64,000 nt of DNA, taken from assembly GCF_002564465.1 (NCBI RefSeq), contig NZ_NUUX01000039.1, positions 101,149 through 165,148 on the forward strand, given 5' to 3'. This document shows positions 52,270 to 60,880 of the stretch, piece by piece; positions within the stretch are counted from its first letter, which is position 1; every line of letters starts with the position of its first letter. The position numbers and the translations under genes were made by a program. The DNA comes from Bacillus sp. AFS088145 (GTDB lineage: Bacteria > Bacillota > Bacilli > Bacillales > Bacillaceae_G). The notes below the pieces were generated by a model. That model searched no databases and was not told where the DNA came from. It was given only the letters and a program-made list of their open reading frames with translations.

Positions 52270-53028
52270 TTAAGCTTTAGGTCCACCTGCAACATATAAA
52301 ACTTGTCCATTTACATAGGAAGACTTTTCATCAGCAAAGAAAGCAACTGCATTTGCAATATCCTCTGGTTTACCTGTTCTTCCGGCTGGTATTTGGCTTA
52401 AACTTGCCTCGATAAGTTGTTCAAAAGTAATACCAATTCGATTTGCTGTTTCCTTCGTCATTTCAGTTTCGATAAACCCTGGTGCCACAGCGTTAGATGT
52501 GATTCCATATTTACCAAGTTCAATTGCAAGTGTCTTCGTTAGTCCTTGTAAACCAGCCTTTGCAGTTGCATAGTTTGATTGGCCACGGTTCCCAAGTGCA
52601 GATGTTGACGAAATATTAATGATTCTTCCATATTTTTGTTTAACCATATAGGCTTGTGCAGCACGTACAACATTAAAAGAACCTTTCAAGTGAACATCCA
52701 TAACAGTATCCCAATCTGAGTCTGTCATTTTAAATAATAAATTATCACGAATAACACCTGCATTATTGACTACAATATCTATTGAACCAAATGTATCATG
52801 TACCTCTTTCATCGCAGTTTCAACTTCATTAGAAATTGTAACGTTTGCAACTTTAGTGTATATTTCATACTGCTTAAATTCTAAAGCAATTTGTGAAAGT
52901 GCTTCTTCATTCACATCAATAATAGCTACTTTTGCTCCTTCTTTTGCAAATAATTCGACAATTCCCTTTCCGATCCCTCGACTACCACCTGTTACAAAGG
53001 CTACTCTACCTTCAAATCTTCCTGCCAT
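52270..53028 (-). CDS. FabG-like short-chain dehydrogenase
   Basis: 252-residue SDR. Cofactor loop 'VTGGSRGIGKGIVELFA', 'NNAGVIRDNL', catalytic Ser-Tyr-Lys in 'ISSTSALGNRGQSNYATAKAGLQGLTKTLAIELG'. It resembles 3-oxoacyl-ACP/CoA reductases, so it probably interconverts 3-hydroxyacyl- and 3-oxoacyl-CoA. ATG at 53028 with GAGAGG upstream. Sits between an acyl-CoA dehydrogenase and the MaoC pair. Confidence 0.87.
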   Translation of the reverse strand: MAGRFEGRVAFVTGGSRGIGKGIVELFAKEGAKVAIIDVNEEALSQIALEFKQYEIYTKVANVTISNEVETAMKEVHDTFGSIDIVVNNAGVIRDNLLFKMTDSDWDTVMDVHLKGSFNVVRAAQAYMVKQKYGRIINISSTSALGNRGQSNYATAKAGLQGLTKTLAIELGKYGITSNAVAPGFIETEMTKETANRIGITFEQLIEASLSQIPAGRTGKPEDIANAVAFFADEKSSYVNGQVLYVAGGPKA

Positions 53029-53046
53029 ATTCCTCTCTCCCATCTT

Positions 53047-54225
53047 TTAAACGTATTGTCCTAATTTAACATGCCCTTTTAGTAAATTACGTGAAATGAT
53101 TAATCGTTGAATTTCATCAGTACCGTCGTATATTCTCCATAATCTTGCTTCACGGTACCATCTTTCAATTGGAAGTTCTTTTGTATATCCGATTCCACCA
53201 TGAATTTGAAGTACACGGTCAACAACTCGATTTCCCATATTCGAACCATATAGTTTTGCCATTGATGCTAAATGTCTATTGTCTTCTCCTTGATCGAGTG
53301 TATATGCTGCATTTAACACGAGCCATCTGGCAGCTTCTATTTCAACAGCAGAATCCGCTATTTGCCATTGTATAGCTTGTCTTTCAGCAATTGGTTTACC
53401 GAATGTTTCCCTTTCTTTTGAATAGTCAATGGCCATTTGTAATAAACGTTCAGCTGCTCCAACTGCTGTAGCCCCAACAATCCATCTTGCAAATCCGATC
53501 CATTCAAGTCCTAAATTATAGCCACCATTTAATTCACCTAAAATATTTTCTTCAGGCACACGAACATTATCAAATACTAAACCAGCTGGTCCCCATTCGC
53601 CCATTGTATGGATAAATTCAGATTTCCAACCCATTACCCGGTCGACTATAAAACAAGTTACCCCATCTCTTCCACCAGTTTTTTGATGTCTTTCTTTATC
53701 CGTAATTGCAATGACCATTACAAAATCCGCTTCGTTTCCACCTGTAATAAATGTTTTCTCACCGTTTAATACCCATTCATCCCCATCCTTTACAGCGGTC
53801 ATTTTAATATTTTGAGTATCAGAACCCGCATTAGGTTCCGTCATCGCAAAGCATGATTTTTTTTCACCATTTATTGTAGGAATAAGATATTTCATTTTTT
53901 GTTCTTCGTTACAATAAAATAAAATATTATCCGCATAACCACCAAATTTAAAAGGAACGAATGTTTTTGAAATTTCCATATAAATAATTGCTAACATCAT
54001 TTGGCCTAAATCAGCACCACCATATTCAGTAGGTGTATTAATTCCCCAGAAACCAGCTTTTTTTGCTTTTAATTGAAGTTCCTTTTCAACCGCGGAATCT
54101 AAGCCTGGTCTACCTTCACGTTCATTTCTAAGTACTTCATTTTCTAAAGGGATTAATTCTTTTTCAACAAATTTTCGAATTGTTTTTTGAATCATTTTTT
54201 GTTCGTCAGTCAGGCGTAAATGCAT
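53047..54225 (-). CDS. Acyl-CoA dehydrogenase
   Basis: 392-residue FAD enzyme. 'CFAMTEPNAGSDTQNIKMTAVKDGDEWVLNGEKTFITGG' (FAD/substrate middle domain), 'RETFGKPIAERQAIQWQIADS', 'QIHGGIGYTKELPIERWYREARLWRIYDGTDEIQRLIISRNLL'. At the canonical base position (E of the YEGT motif of MCAD) it has Asp367. It oxidises acyl-CoA to 2-enoyl-CoA with ETF, or a related elimination. ATG at 54225 follows GGGGG. Fifth gene of the second operon. Confidence 0.88.
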   Translation of the reverse strand: MHLRLTDEQKMIQKTIRKFVEKELIPLENEVLRNEREGRPGLDSAVEKELQLKAKKAGFWGINTPTEYGGADLGQMMLAIIYMEISKTFVPFKFGGYADNILFYCNEEQKMKYLIPTINGEKKSCFAMTEPNAGSDTQNIKMTAVKDGDEWVLNGEKTFITGGNEADFVMVIAITDKERHQKTGGRDGVTCFIVDRVMGWKSEFIHTMGEWGPAGLVFDNVRVPEENILGELNGGYNLGLEWIGFARWIVGATAVGAAERLLQMAIDYSKERETFGKPIAERQAIQWQIADSAVEIEAARWLVLNAAYTLDQGEDNRHLASMAKLYGSNMGNRVVDRVLQIHGGIGYTKELPIERWYREARLWRIYDGTDEIQRLIISRNLLKGHVKLGQYV

Positions 54226-54275
54226 TTAAATTTCCCCCGTTTCATCTGATCAAAGTTTTTCATATGAAAAATTCA

Positions 54276-55256
54276 TTATTTTCTCGGCTCTAAAATCACT
54301 TTTCCAACAGTTTTTCTTGATTGCAATATCGTATGAACATTTGCTGCTTCACTTAATGGAAATACCTCTCCAATCGTAATCTTTAATTTTCCTTCAGCTA
54401 AATAAGTAAATAACTCTTCTAAGCTTTGTTTAATTAAAGCCTTTTTTCTCAAAAGGGGTGGTAAGAAAAAACCAATTACTGATTGATTTTTTGCCATTAA
54501 AGAGGAAGGGTAAAATTTACTTTGCTGGCCACTTGCCACACCATAAATAACTAATCTTCCGAAATAAGCTAAGCAATCTAACGTTTTATAAAAAACAGCG
54601 CCACCTGCCATCTCTAAGGCAACATCTACACCTTTTCCATTTGTAGCTTCAAGTACTTTTTGTTCCCAGCCTTCTTCTGTATAATTGATTAATACATCTG
54701 CGCCCATCTCTTTTGCTAGCTGTAATTTTTCATCTGTACTTGCTGTTGCGATTACTTTGCCAGCTCCAAAAAGCTTTGCTAATTGCACTGCTAAAGTACC
54801 TAGACCACCAGCTGCCGCATGAACTAAAACGGTTTCTCCTGGTTCTAGCATACCCATCGTTTTTAAGATATGGTAAGCACTTAATCCTTGGACGGGTAAT
54901 GCAGCGGCTATTTTAAAATCCATTTCATTCGGTAAAGGAATAATTGACCGCTCATCTGTCAAAGCAAAGTCTGAATATCCACCACATTCCAACATTGAAA
55001 CAACTCGATCACCAATTTTTACTGAGCTAACTTCATCTCCAATTTCCACTACGACTCCAGCAACTTCAGCACCAGGTACATACGGCAAGGTAGTTTTGAC
55101 TACATATTGATTTTGTCTTCGCGCAGTATCAGCATAATTGACGCCTGCTGCATGCACTTCAATTAATACTTCTTTCCCCTTTGGTACTGGTCTTTCAAGT
55201 TCTACTTTTTCTAATACCTCGGGTCCACCAAATTGTTTAAATTGAATTGATTGCAT
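54276..55256 (-). CDS. NADPH:quinone oxidoreductase-like MDR enzyme
   Basis: 326-residue MDR. 'VHAAGVNYADTARRQNQYVVKTTLPYVPGAEVAGVVVEIG', 'VLVHAAAGGLGTLAVQLAKLFGAGKVIATASTDEKLQLAKEMGA' and 'SRKTVGKVILEP' are QOR-like. No zinc-ligand cysteines of ADHs. In an acyl-CoA catabolic operon it could reduce an enoyl-CoA or quinone. ATG at 55256 follows AAAGGATG. Confidence 0.86.
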   Translation of the reverse strand: MQSIQFKQFGGPEVLEKVELERPVPKGKEVLIEVHAAGVNYADTARRQNQYVVKTTLPYVPGAEVAGVVVEIGDEVSSVKIGDRVVSMLECGGYSDFALTDERSIIPLPNEMDFKIAAALPVQGLSAYHILKTMGMLEPGETVLVHAAAGGLGTLAVQLAKLFGAGKVIATASTDEKLQLAKEMGADVLINYTEEGWEQKVLEATNGKGVDVALEMAGGAVFYKTLDCLAYFGRLVIYGVASGQQSKFYPSSLMAKNQSVIGFFLPPLLRKKALIKQSLEELFTYLAEGKLKITIGEVFPLSEAANVHTILQSRKTVGKVILEPRK

Positions 55257-55277
55257 CGTAAACATCCTTTCAGTTTT

Positions 55278-56072
55278 TTATTTACTGGTAAAAATCGCTT
55301 TTCTTTTTTCTTTAAATGCAGCAACACCTTCTTGATGGTCTTCAGTTGCTACCATTAATGGCTGAGTAATTCTTTCAAGTTCTAGCATTTCATCTAATGT
55401 TGATGTAAAAGATTGATTAATTAGTTTTTTCATCATTCCATTTGCTTTTCCAGGACCTGCGGCTATTCTATTCGCAAATTTTACTGTTTCTTCAGCTAAA
55501 TTTTCAGGTGGTACGAGGGTGTTAATCATACCTAGCTGATACATTCTTTCAGCATGAACTGGCTCTGCAGTAAAGAAAAACTGTTTTGCTAAATATGGAC
55601 CAATTAACCTTGGTAGGAAATAAGAACCTCCTCCATCTGAGATTAATCCCACTTGAGAGAAGCTTAAAGCAAATTTACTATCGTCTGCTGCGATGATTAA
55701 ATCACATGCTAAAGCCAAGTTAAAACCAGCACCGGCTGCAAATCCATGAACTGAAGCAATGACAGGCTTTTCGATTTCACGAATCGTTTTAATAACTATA
55801 TTTAAGATTCCTATATGCTCATATACTGCATTTGGAGTGACGTTTCCCATCGTTTTAACATCTCCACCTGCTGAAAATGAACGACCTGCACCATTCAGTA
55901 CAATCGCTTTAATTTCCGGATTCAGTTTTGCTTCATTAAGCGCTTCAGTCATACCATTCAACATTTCATAACTAAAAGAATTTAGACTTTCGGGTCTATT
56001 TAGCGTTAAAGTTAAAATCCGCTCTTTAACTTCTACTAATAAATGTTGTTTACTTAAATGTTGTTTACTCAT
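55278..56072 (-). CDS. Enoyl-CoA hydratase/isomerase
   Basis: 264-residue crotonase. 'LTLNRPESLNSFSYEMLNGM', 'VLNGAGRSFSAGGDVKTMG' (oxyanion hole), 'PVIASVHGFAAGAGFNLALACDLIIAADDSKFALSFSQVGLISDGGGSYFLPRLIG'. Glu at the second catalytic position of ECH1 (..E-x-x-L) is replaced by Asp ('LISDGGGSY'), as in many PaaG/isomerase-like forms. The N-terminus has a perfect tandem duplication SKQHL-SKQHL (15 bp). ATG follows AAAAGGAGTG. Confidence 0.87.
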   Translation of the reverse strand: MSKQHLSKQHLLVEVKERILTLTLNRPESLNSFSYEMLNGMTEALNEAKLNPEIKAIVLNGAGRSFSAGGDVKTMGNVTPNAVYEHIGILNIVIKTIREIEKPVIASVHGFAAGAGFNLALACDLIIAADDSKFALSFSQVGLISDGGGSYFLPRLIGPYLAKQFFFTAEPVHAERMYQLGMINTLVPPENLAEETVKFANRIAAGPGKANGMMKKLINQSFTSTLDEMLELERITQPLMVATEDHQEGVAAFKEKRKAIFTSK

Positions 56073-56096
56073 TTATTACACTCCTTTTATATGAAT

Positions 56097-57164
56097 CTAT
56101 TTAACTGCTATTTCATTGGCAATCCTAATCAGATTTTCTGCGAATTGATCAAACTTTGCAAAACGCTGATCACTTGTTTGACCTGCTTTAAATCGATAGA
56201 AAATTTGTTGAACAATTACTGCTAATTTAAAATAAGCGAAAGCCATATAGTAATGTATGTTTGATAAATCTCTGCCACTTTTCTTTGCATACTCCTCAAT
56301 AAATTGATTTCTTGTAATAAATCCTTCTTGTATCGTTACAGGTGGCTTACCTAATCCAAATTTTAATAAATCTGGATCATCATTTTGAATCCAATAACAT
56401 AAAGCTACACCTAAATCAGCTAATGGATCACCGATTGTTGCCATTTCCCAATCAAACAGTCCAATTATTTCTTTTAAATCGTGACTAAACATCGAATTAT
56501 TCAATTTAAAATCATAATGAATGATAGATGAATGATGATTTTTTGGTACATTATTGACTAACCAACTCATGAGTCGATCAACCTCTGCAATTTCACTAGT
56601 CTTTGCCCTGTTATACCGTCCAATCCAGCCGGTAACTTGTCTTTCCATAAAATTCTCAGGTTTCGTTATTTCTAGGAGTTTTGTTTTTGTATAATCAATG
56701 GAGTGTAACTCAACCAGCTTATTTACCATTACAGTAGATAATCTTTTTCGATCTTCAATTGTTACGTTTAAATGTGGAGGAAATGATGAGTCAAATACTT
56801 CACCAATTTTTCTTTCCATAATGAAAAATGGACTACCTACAATTACTTCATTTTCAGAATATAAAATTGGCTTAGGTGCAGCCGAAAAGTGTGGATGTAT
56901 TTCTGATAAAATACGAAATTCTCTTTTCATATCGTGTGCTTTTGGAGCAACTGGGCCAAGTGGCGGCCGTCTTAACACAACTTCCCATTCTCCAATTTTT
57001 AATAAATAGGTTAAGTTTGAATGACCTGCTGAGAACTGACGAATCGCTAATTCTCCATCTGGTAGATCATCAATATTTTTTTCTAAAAATTTATGTAAAA
57101 CATGAGGATTTAACTCTTCACCTTTGCGAACTTGAATCGTTTCTAATTCTACCGTTTCAGCCAT
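56097..57164 (-). CDS. APH-fold kinase, ACAD10/11 kinase-like
   Basis: 355-residue phosphotransferase. 'FSAGHSNLTYLLKIGEWEVVLRRPPLGPVAPKAHDMKREFRIL' (ATP-binding Lys/Arg region), Brenner motif 'IIHYDFKLNNSMF' with catalytic Asp, and 'IGLFDWEMATIGDPLADLGVALCYW' (DWE metal ligand). The 'LRRPPLGP...AHDMKREFRIL' segment is typical of the kinase domain in ACAD10/ACAD11 and of bacterial homologues beside acyl-CoA dehydrogenases. In the Pseudomonas Lva pathway an APH-like kinase phosphorylates 4-hydroxyacyl-CoA; this would be its counterpart by inference. ATG follows GAGGGG. Confidence 0.87.
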   Translation of the reverse strand: MAETVELETIQVRKGEELNPHVLHKFLEKNIDDLPDGELAIRQFSAGHSNLTYLLKIGEWEVVLRRPPLGPVAPKAHDMKREFRILSEIHPHFSAAPKPILYSENEVIVGSPFFIMERKIGEVFDSSFPPHLNVTIEDRKRLSTVMVNKLVELHSIDYTKTKLLEITKPENFMERQVTGWIGRYNRAKTSEIAEVDRLMSWLVNNVPKNHHSSIIHYDFKLNNSMFSHDLKEIIGLFDWEMATIGDPLADLGVALCYWIQNDDPDLLKFGLGKPPVTIQEGFITRNQFIEEYAKKSGRDLSNIHYYMAFAYFKLAVIVQQIFYRFKAGQTSDQRFAKFDQFAENLIRIANEIAVK

Positions 57165-57195
57165 ATTTACCCCTCCTTCATTTTAGAAAATTCAG

Positions 57196-57597
57196 TCACT
57201 TAACAACTAAATGCCTTTCTAACTGTTCTCTAAATAACTCAGGAAGTACTTCACTACGCTGTTCTTTAAAATTAAAAAATACGATGATCGCATTACCTGT
57301 AGCAATCATCTGATTTGTCTCTTCACAACAAATTTCATGTTCGAGATGAAAGCTTTTGTTTCCTATTCTTGAAATATAGGTTGATACTGACAATTTTTGA
57401 TTAAATTGACCTTGATTCACAAAATCACATTTTGTAGACGCTAGAATAAACTTCCAATCATCTAGATTCATTGAATAGCCAAGCGATTGGAAGAATTTAA
57501 TTCGCGCTTCTTCTAAATAAATAAAGTAACTAGTATTGTTAATATGACCTAATGCATCGGTTTCACAAAATCTAGGTGTAACGGTGAATTTTTCCAT
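57196..57597 (-). CDS. 4HBT hot-dog acyl-CoA thioesterase
   Basis: 133-residue thioesterase. 'FCETDALGHINNTSYFIYLEEARIKFFQSLG' is the 4-hydroxybenzoyl-CoA thioesterase-type active site (Asp of the FxxxDxxGHxNN motif). It hydrolyses acyl-CoAs. ATG at 57597 follows AAAGGTAGG; an earlier in-frame start at 57618 lacks spacing. First gene of the second operon; the TetR operator lies 39 bp upstream. Confidence 0.87.
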   Translation of the reverse strand: MEKFTVTPRFCETDALGHINNTSYFIYLEEARIKFFQSLGYSMNLDDWKFILASTKCDFVNQGQFNQKLSVSTYISRIGNKSFHLEHEICCEETNQMIATGNAIIVFFNFKEQRSEVLPELFREQLERHLVVK

Positions 57598-57635
57598 AAA
57601 ACAACCTACCTTTATCAATTATTTTGTATTTACCA

Positions 57636-57653
57636 ATACTAACTGGTCGGTAT
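57636..57653. promoter_or_regulatory. TetR-family operator, copy 1
   Basis: ATACTAACTGGTCGGTAT, an 18-bp palindrome of type ATACYRACYRGTYRGTAT. The same sequence with two changes occurs at 63827-63844. It lies between the TetR gene and the thioesterase start. Confidence 0.7.
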
Positions 57654-57676
57654 GTAAAAGAGAAGGAGACAATTGA

Positions 57677-58246
57677 TTACTCCCCTACTTTAATCCCTTT
57701 TAAGATCATTTCTTGAAATGACTTCGCTATTTCAAATGCATTTTTTTGTCCTTCTGCGTTATACCATTCATAACTCCAGTTCATAACACCTAATATACCG
57801 AATGAAACGATTGGTACGTCTAAATCTGATCTTAAATCACCATTTTTAATTCCTTCATTAAGAAGTTTCTCAATATTAAATCTGTATAAATCTCTTTTTG
57901 CTTTAATTTCTGTTAAACTTTCAGGATTTAAATGTCTCATTTCACGATAAAACACTTTTGCACTTGGACCTTGCTTTTTAATGTCCATTAAGCTTAAATA
58001 AATGACTTCAAATAGCTTATCTGAAAAGCTTCTCTTAGAATCATTAATAACTTCTTCCTGCTCATTTAATACTTCATCAATAAATTGAAGATGAATTTCC
58101 ATTAGAAGCTGTTCTTTGCTTGTATAATAGTAATAAAAAGTTCCTTTTGTAACTCCGATCGATTCGACGATATCTTGAATGGATGTACTCGTAAATCCTT
58201 TTTTATCAAATAGCTGTATAGAGTGTTCCTTTATTTTTTGTTTCAT
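57677..58246 (-). CDS. TetR/AcrR-family regulator of the acyl-CoA island
   Basis: 189-residue repressor. N-terminal HTH 'LFDKKGFTSTSIQDIVESIGVTKGTFYYYYTSKEQLLMEI' is a classical TetR DNA-binding domain; the C-terminal domain resembles the KstR2/FadR-type ligand domain ('REMRHLNPESLTEIKAKRDLYRFNIEKLL'). The ligand is probably an acyl-CoA. It sits between the two operons, with identical-type operators before each. ATG at 58246 with GAGGA upstream; a TTG/GTG frame further upstream was not used. Whether it autoregulates cannot be told; no box is seen right upstream. Confidence 0.9.
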   Translation of the reverse strand: MKQKIKEHSIQLFDKKGFTSTSIQDIVESIGVTKGTFYYYYTSKEQLLMEIHLQFIDEVLNEQEEVINDSKRSFSDKLFEVIYLSLMDIKKQGPSAKVFYREMRHLNPESLTEIKAKRDLYRFNIEKLLNEGIKNGDLRSDLDVPIVSFGILGVMNWSYEWYNAEGQKNAFEIAKSFQEMILKGIKVGE

Positions 58247-58345
58247 TAGATGTCCTCGCAATCTTAAAAATTCAATAGAATTATATCATAGTACAAGGAA
58301 GGTTTTATCATAATCCAATTTTTATATGTTGATAAATAAGTATGT

Positions 58346-58393
58346 GGTTGATTTCCACTGCAGGATGCTCGCTTTCCCCGGAGGTAATTGCAG
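58346..58393. repeat. GC-rich intergenic repeat remnant
   Basis: The stretch GGTTGATTTCCACTGCAGG, then GATGCTCGCTTTCCCCGGAGG, is much richer in G+C than its surroundings. It resembles the 'GATTTCCGCT...GCTTTCCGCGG' intergenic element of many Bacillaceae, remembered, not checked. It has CTGCA...TGCAG outer arms but no T-run, so it is not a typical terminator. Confidence 0.35.
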
Positions 58394-58409
58394 TATTAAA
58401 GAATTTTCA

Positions 58410-60032
58410 TTACCCTTGATAGATAGAGCTTTCTTCTTCTCTAATAGCTCTCCTTAATATTTTGCCAACATTCGTTTTAGGTAGTTCGTTTCGGAATTCA
58501 ATGATTCGTGGAACTTTATATGTCGCTAAATGATTTTTGCAGTATTCCTTCATTTCTTCAATGGTAAGAAGTTTATCTTCTTTAAGTACAATCACTGCTT
58601 TAACTGTTTCACCTCTATAAGAGTCGGGTACACCTATTACAACAGCTTCTTTTACGTAAGGATGCTCATAAATTACTTCTTCGATTTCCCGAGGATACAC
58701 ATTAAAGCCACTTGCTATAATCATATCCTTTTTTCGATCTAAAATTGAAACGTATCCATCTTCATCGACGCTCGCAATATCACCAGTATATAACCATCCA
58801 TCTCTAATTGTATTTGCCGTTTCTTCTGGCAAATTCCAATAGCCTTTCATTACTTGAGGTCCTTTAATAATTAATTCACCAATTTCACCTACTGGAACTT
58901 CGTCTAATCCGCTAGCTATGTCAACGATTTTTGAATCAGTAGATGGATAAGGGATTCCCACGGTGCCAGGCTTTCTTGTTGCAAATGCTGGATTACTATG
59001 AGTTGTTGGAGATGCTTCAGATAATCCATAGCCTTCTAAAATAGTAGCACCTGTCTTTTTTTCAAATTGCTTCATGAGTTCAACTGGCATCGGTGCACTT
59101 CCACAATTGCAAAGCTTAATTGCATCAATTCCATATTTTTCAGACTCAGGATGATTTATTAAAGCAATATACATTGTTGGAACGCCAGGAAATAGCGTAG
59201 GTTGTTCATTCTTTATCGTATTTAAAACTTCTTCAATTTCAAATCGTGGTAGGATGATCATTTCGTTTGCCATAAAAACACTTAAATTAATACATACAGT
59301 CATTCCATAAACATGGAAAAACGGTATGATGGATAAGACCCGCTCACAACCAGGATTGAATGCGCCTTTAAAAAATTCACTTTGCTGCATTATATTTGCG
59401 TATAGATTTCGGTGGGTTAGCATTACTCCTTTAGAACGTCCAGTAGTTCCACCTGTGTATTGAAGAATTGCAACATCTTCATGAGAATCAATTGTAACTG
59501 GTCTCGATTCCAGATTTCCGCTTTGCAAAAAGCTTCCAAATGATATTCCTTCGTCATAATTCTCTTCTGTACCAGTTAAATTTACTACTATAATTTTCCG
59601 TAAATTTGTTTCTTCAATTAACGGTTTGACCGTAGGGTACAAACTGTTTAATACAACAATCGTTTCAGTTCCTGAGTCATTTAATAATTCCTTTAGTTCC
59701 CTTTCAACAGACATTGGATTTATTTGGGTTACGATACCACCTACAGTTAGAATTCCATAATATGAAATAACATATTGGGGACAATTTGGAAGCATGATCG
59801 CTACACGGTCACCTTTTTCAATGCCATTTTTTTGTAAAGCAGAAGCAAATCTCTTTACTGCCGACTGTACTTCTTTATACGTATTTTTTTTACCATAAAA
59901 TGATAGACAAGAATGATTAGGATAGTTTTCAGCAGTTTCGTTAAACATTTCTGGAATTGATTTTGTCGGAATTGATAGTTCTTTTGCAATATATTCAGGA
60001 TAGTGAGCTAACCAAACTTTATTTGTTGACAT
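58410..60032 (-). CDS. Long-chain fatty-acid-CoA ligase-type AMP-forming enzyme
   Basis: 540-residue adenylating enzyme. P-loop-like 'LQYTGGTTGRSKGVMLTHRNL', 'EGYGLSEASPTTHSNP', 'GWLYTGDIASVDEDGYVSILDRKKDMI' and the C-terminal 'LPKTNVGKILRRAI' (catalytic Lys in GK) are all present. It activates a carboxylic acid to its acyl-CoA, the entry step of the pathway. ATG at 60032 follows GGAGAG; the longer frame from 60074 is not supported. Last gene of the first operon. Confidence 0.9.
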   Translation of the reverse strand: MSTNKVWLAHYPEYIAKELSIPTKSIPEMFNETAENYPNHSCLSFYGKKNTYKEVQSAVKRFASALQKNGIEKGDRVAIMLPNCPQYVISYYGILTVGGIVTQINPMSVERELKELLNDSGTETIVVLNSLYPTVKPLIEETNLRKIIVVNLTGTEENYDEGISFGSFLQSGNLESRPVTIDSHEDVAILQYTGGTTGRSKGVMLTHRNLYANIMQQSEFFKGAFNPGCERVLSIIPFFHVYGMTVCINLSVFMANEMIILPRFEIEEVLNTIKNEQPTLFPGVPTMYIALINHPESEKYGIDAIKLCNCGSAPMPVELMKQFEKKTGATILEGYGLSEASPTTHSNPAFATRKPGTVGIPYPSTDSKIVDIASGLDEVPVGEIGELIIKGPQVMKGYWNLPEETANTIRDGWLYTGDIASVDEDGYVSILDRKKDMIIASGFNVYPREIEEVIYEHPYVKEAVVIGVPDSYRGETVKAVIVLKEDKLLTIEEMKEYCKNHLATYKVPRIIEFRNELPKTNVGKILRRAIREEESSIYQG

Positions 60033-60092
60033 ACATAACTCTCCATTTCTGATCATGAATATTGTTTTAAACAACCTTTCAAACCTAATAGA

Positions 60093-60845
60093 TTAGAATA
60101 TTAATCCTCCACCATCAACTGATAACGTTGCTCCAGTCACGAATGATGCTTCATCAGATGCTAAAAAAAGTGCAGCTGATGCGATTTCTTCTGGAGACCC
60201 TATTCTACCAAGTGCATTTGCACGAGATAAAATCGGCCACTTTCTTTCATCATTTTTCCATTCCTTTATAATATTTGTATCAATTATTCCTGGAGCAATT
60301 GCATTTACTCGAATATTATATTTTCCGTACTCTAATGCTGCATTTTGCGTTAATAATACTACTCCACCTTTAGAAGCATTGTATGCACTTACATATTTTC
60401 GTCCTTTTAAACCTAGTAAACTAGCAGTATTGATAATCACACCATTACCAGATTTTTTAAGTTCAGGAATTGCATATTTTATGCCTAAAAATACACTTTT
60501 TAAATTAATATCGATTACTTGATCCCATTCCTCTTCTGCTAAGTCTACACTTCTTACTTCGGAGTTTCCTATTCCAGCATTGTTAAACAAAATATCAATT
60601 CTACCAAAATGTTCAACAGCTCGCTTCATCAAATTTTGAATACTTTTGCTTTCGGCTACATTCGTTTTTATGAAAATTGCTTCCTGATTTTGTTCTTTTA
60701 TAACAACTAGCGATTCTTCGCCAGTAACTTCATTAATATCTGCTATAACAATTTTTGCTCCCTCTTTTGCAAAGCGGATAGCAGTTGCACGCCCGATCCC
60801 ACTACCTCCGCCTGTAATAACTGCGACTTTATCTTTTAGTCTCAT
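60093..60845 (-). CDS. Short-chain dehydrogenase/reductase
   Basis: 250-residue SDR. 'ITGGGSGIGRATAIRFAKEGAKIVIADI', 'FNNAGIGNSEVRSVDLAEEEWD', catalytic 'INTASLLGLKGRKYVSAYNASKGGVVLLTQNAALEYGKYNIRVNAIAPGIIDT'. Probably oxidises a hydroxy group of an acyl-CoA or acid in this pathway. The start lies 35 bp after the ACAD gene; GAGAGGA upstream of the ATG. Confidence 0.87.
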   Translation of the reverse strand: MRLKDKVAVITGGGSGIGRATAIRFAKEGAKIVIADINEVTGEESLVVIKEQNQEAIFIKTNVAESKSIQNLMKRAVEHFGRIDILFNNAGIGNSEVRSVDLAEEEWDQVIDINLKSVFLGIKYAIPELKKSGNGVIINTASLLGLKGRKYVSAYNASKGGVVLLTQNAALEYGKYNIRVNAIAPGIIDTNIIKEWKNDERKWPILSRANALGRIGSPEEIASAALFLASDEASFVTGATLSVDGGGLIF

Positions 60846-60880
60846 ATCGATCCTCTCTCAATCTTGTCATTTAATTTGAA

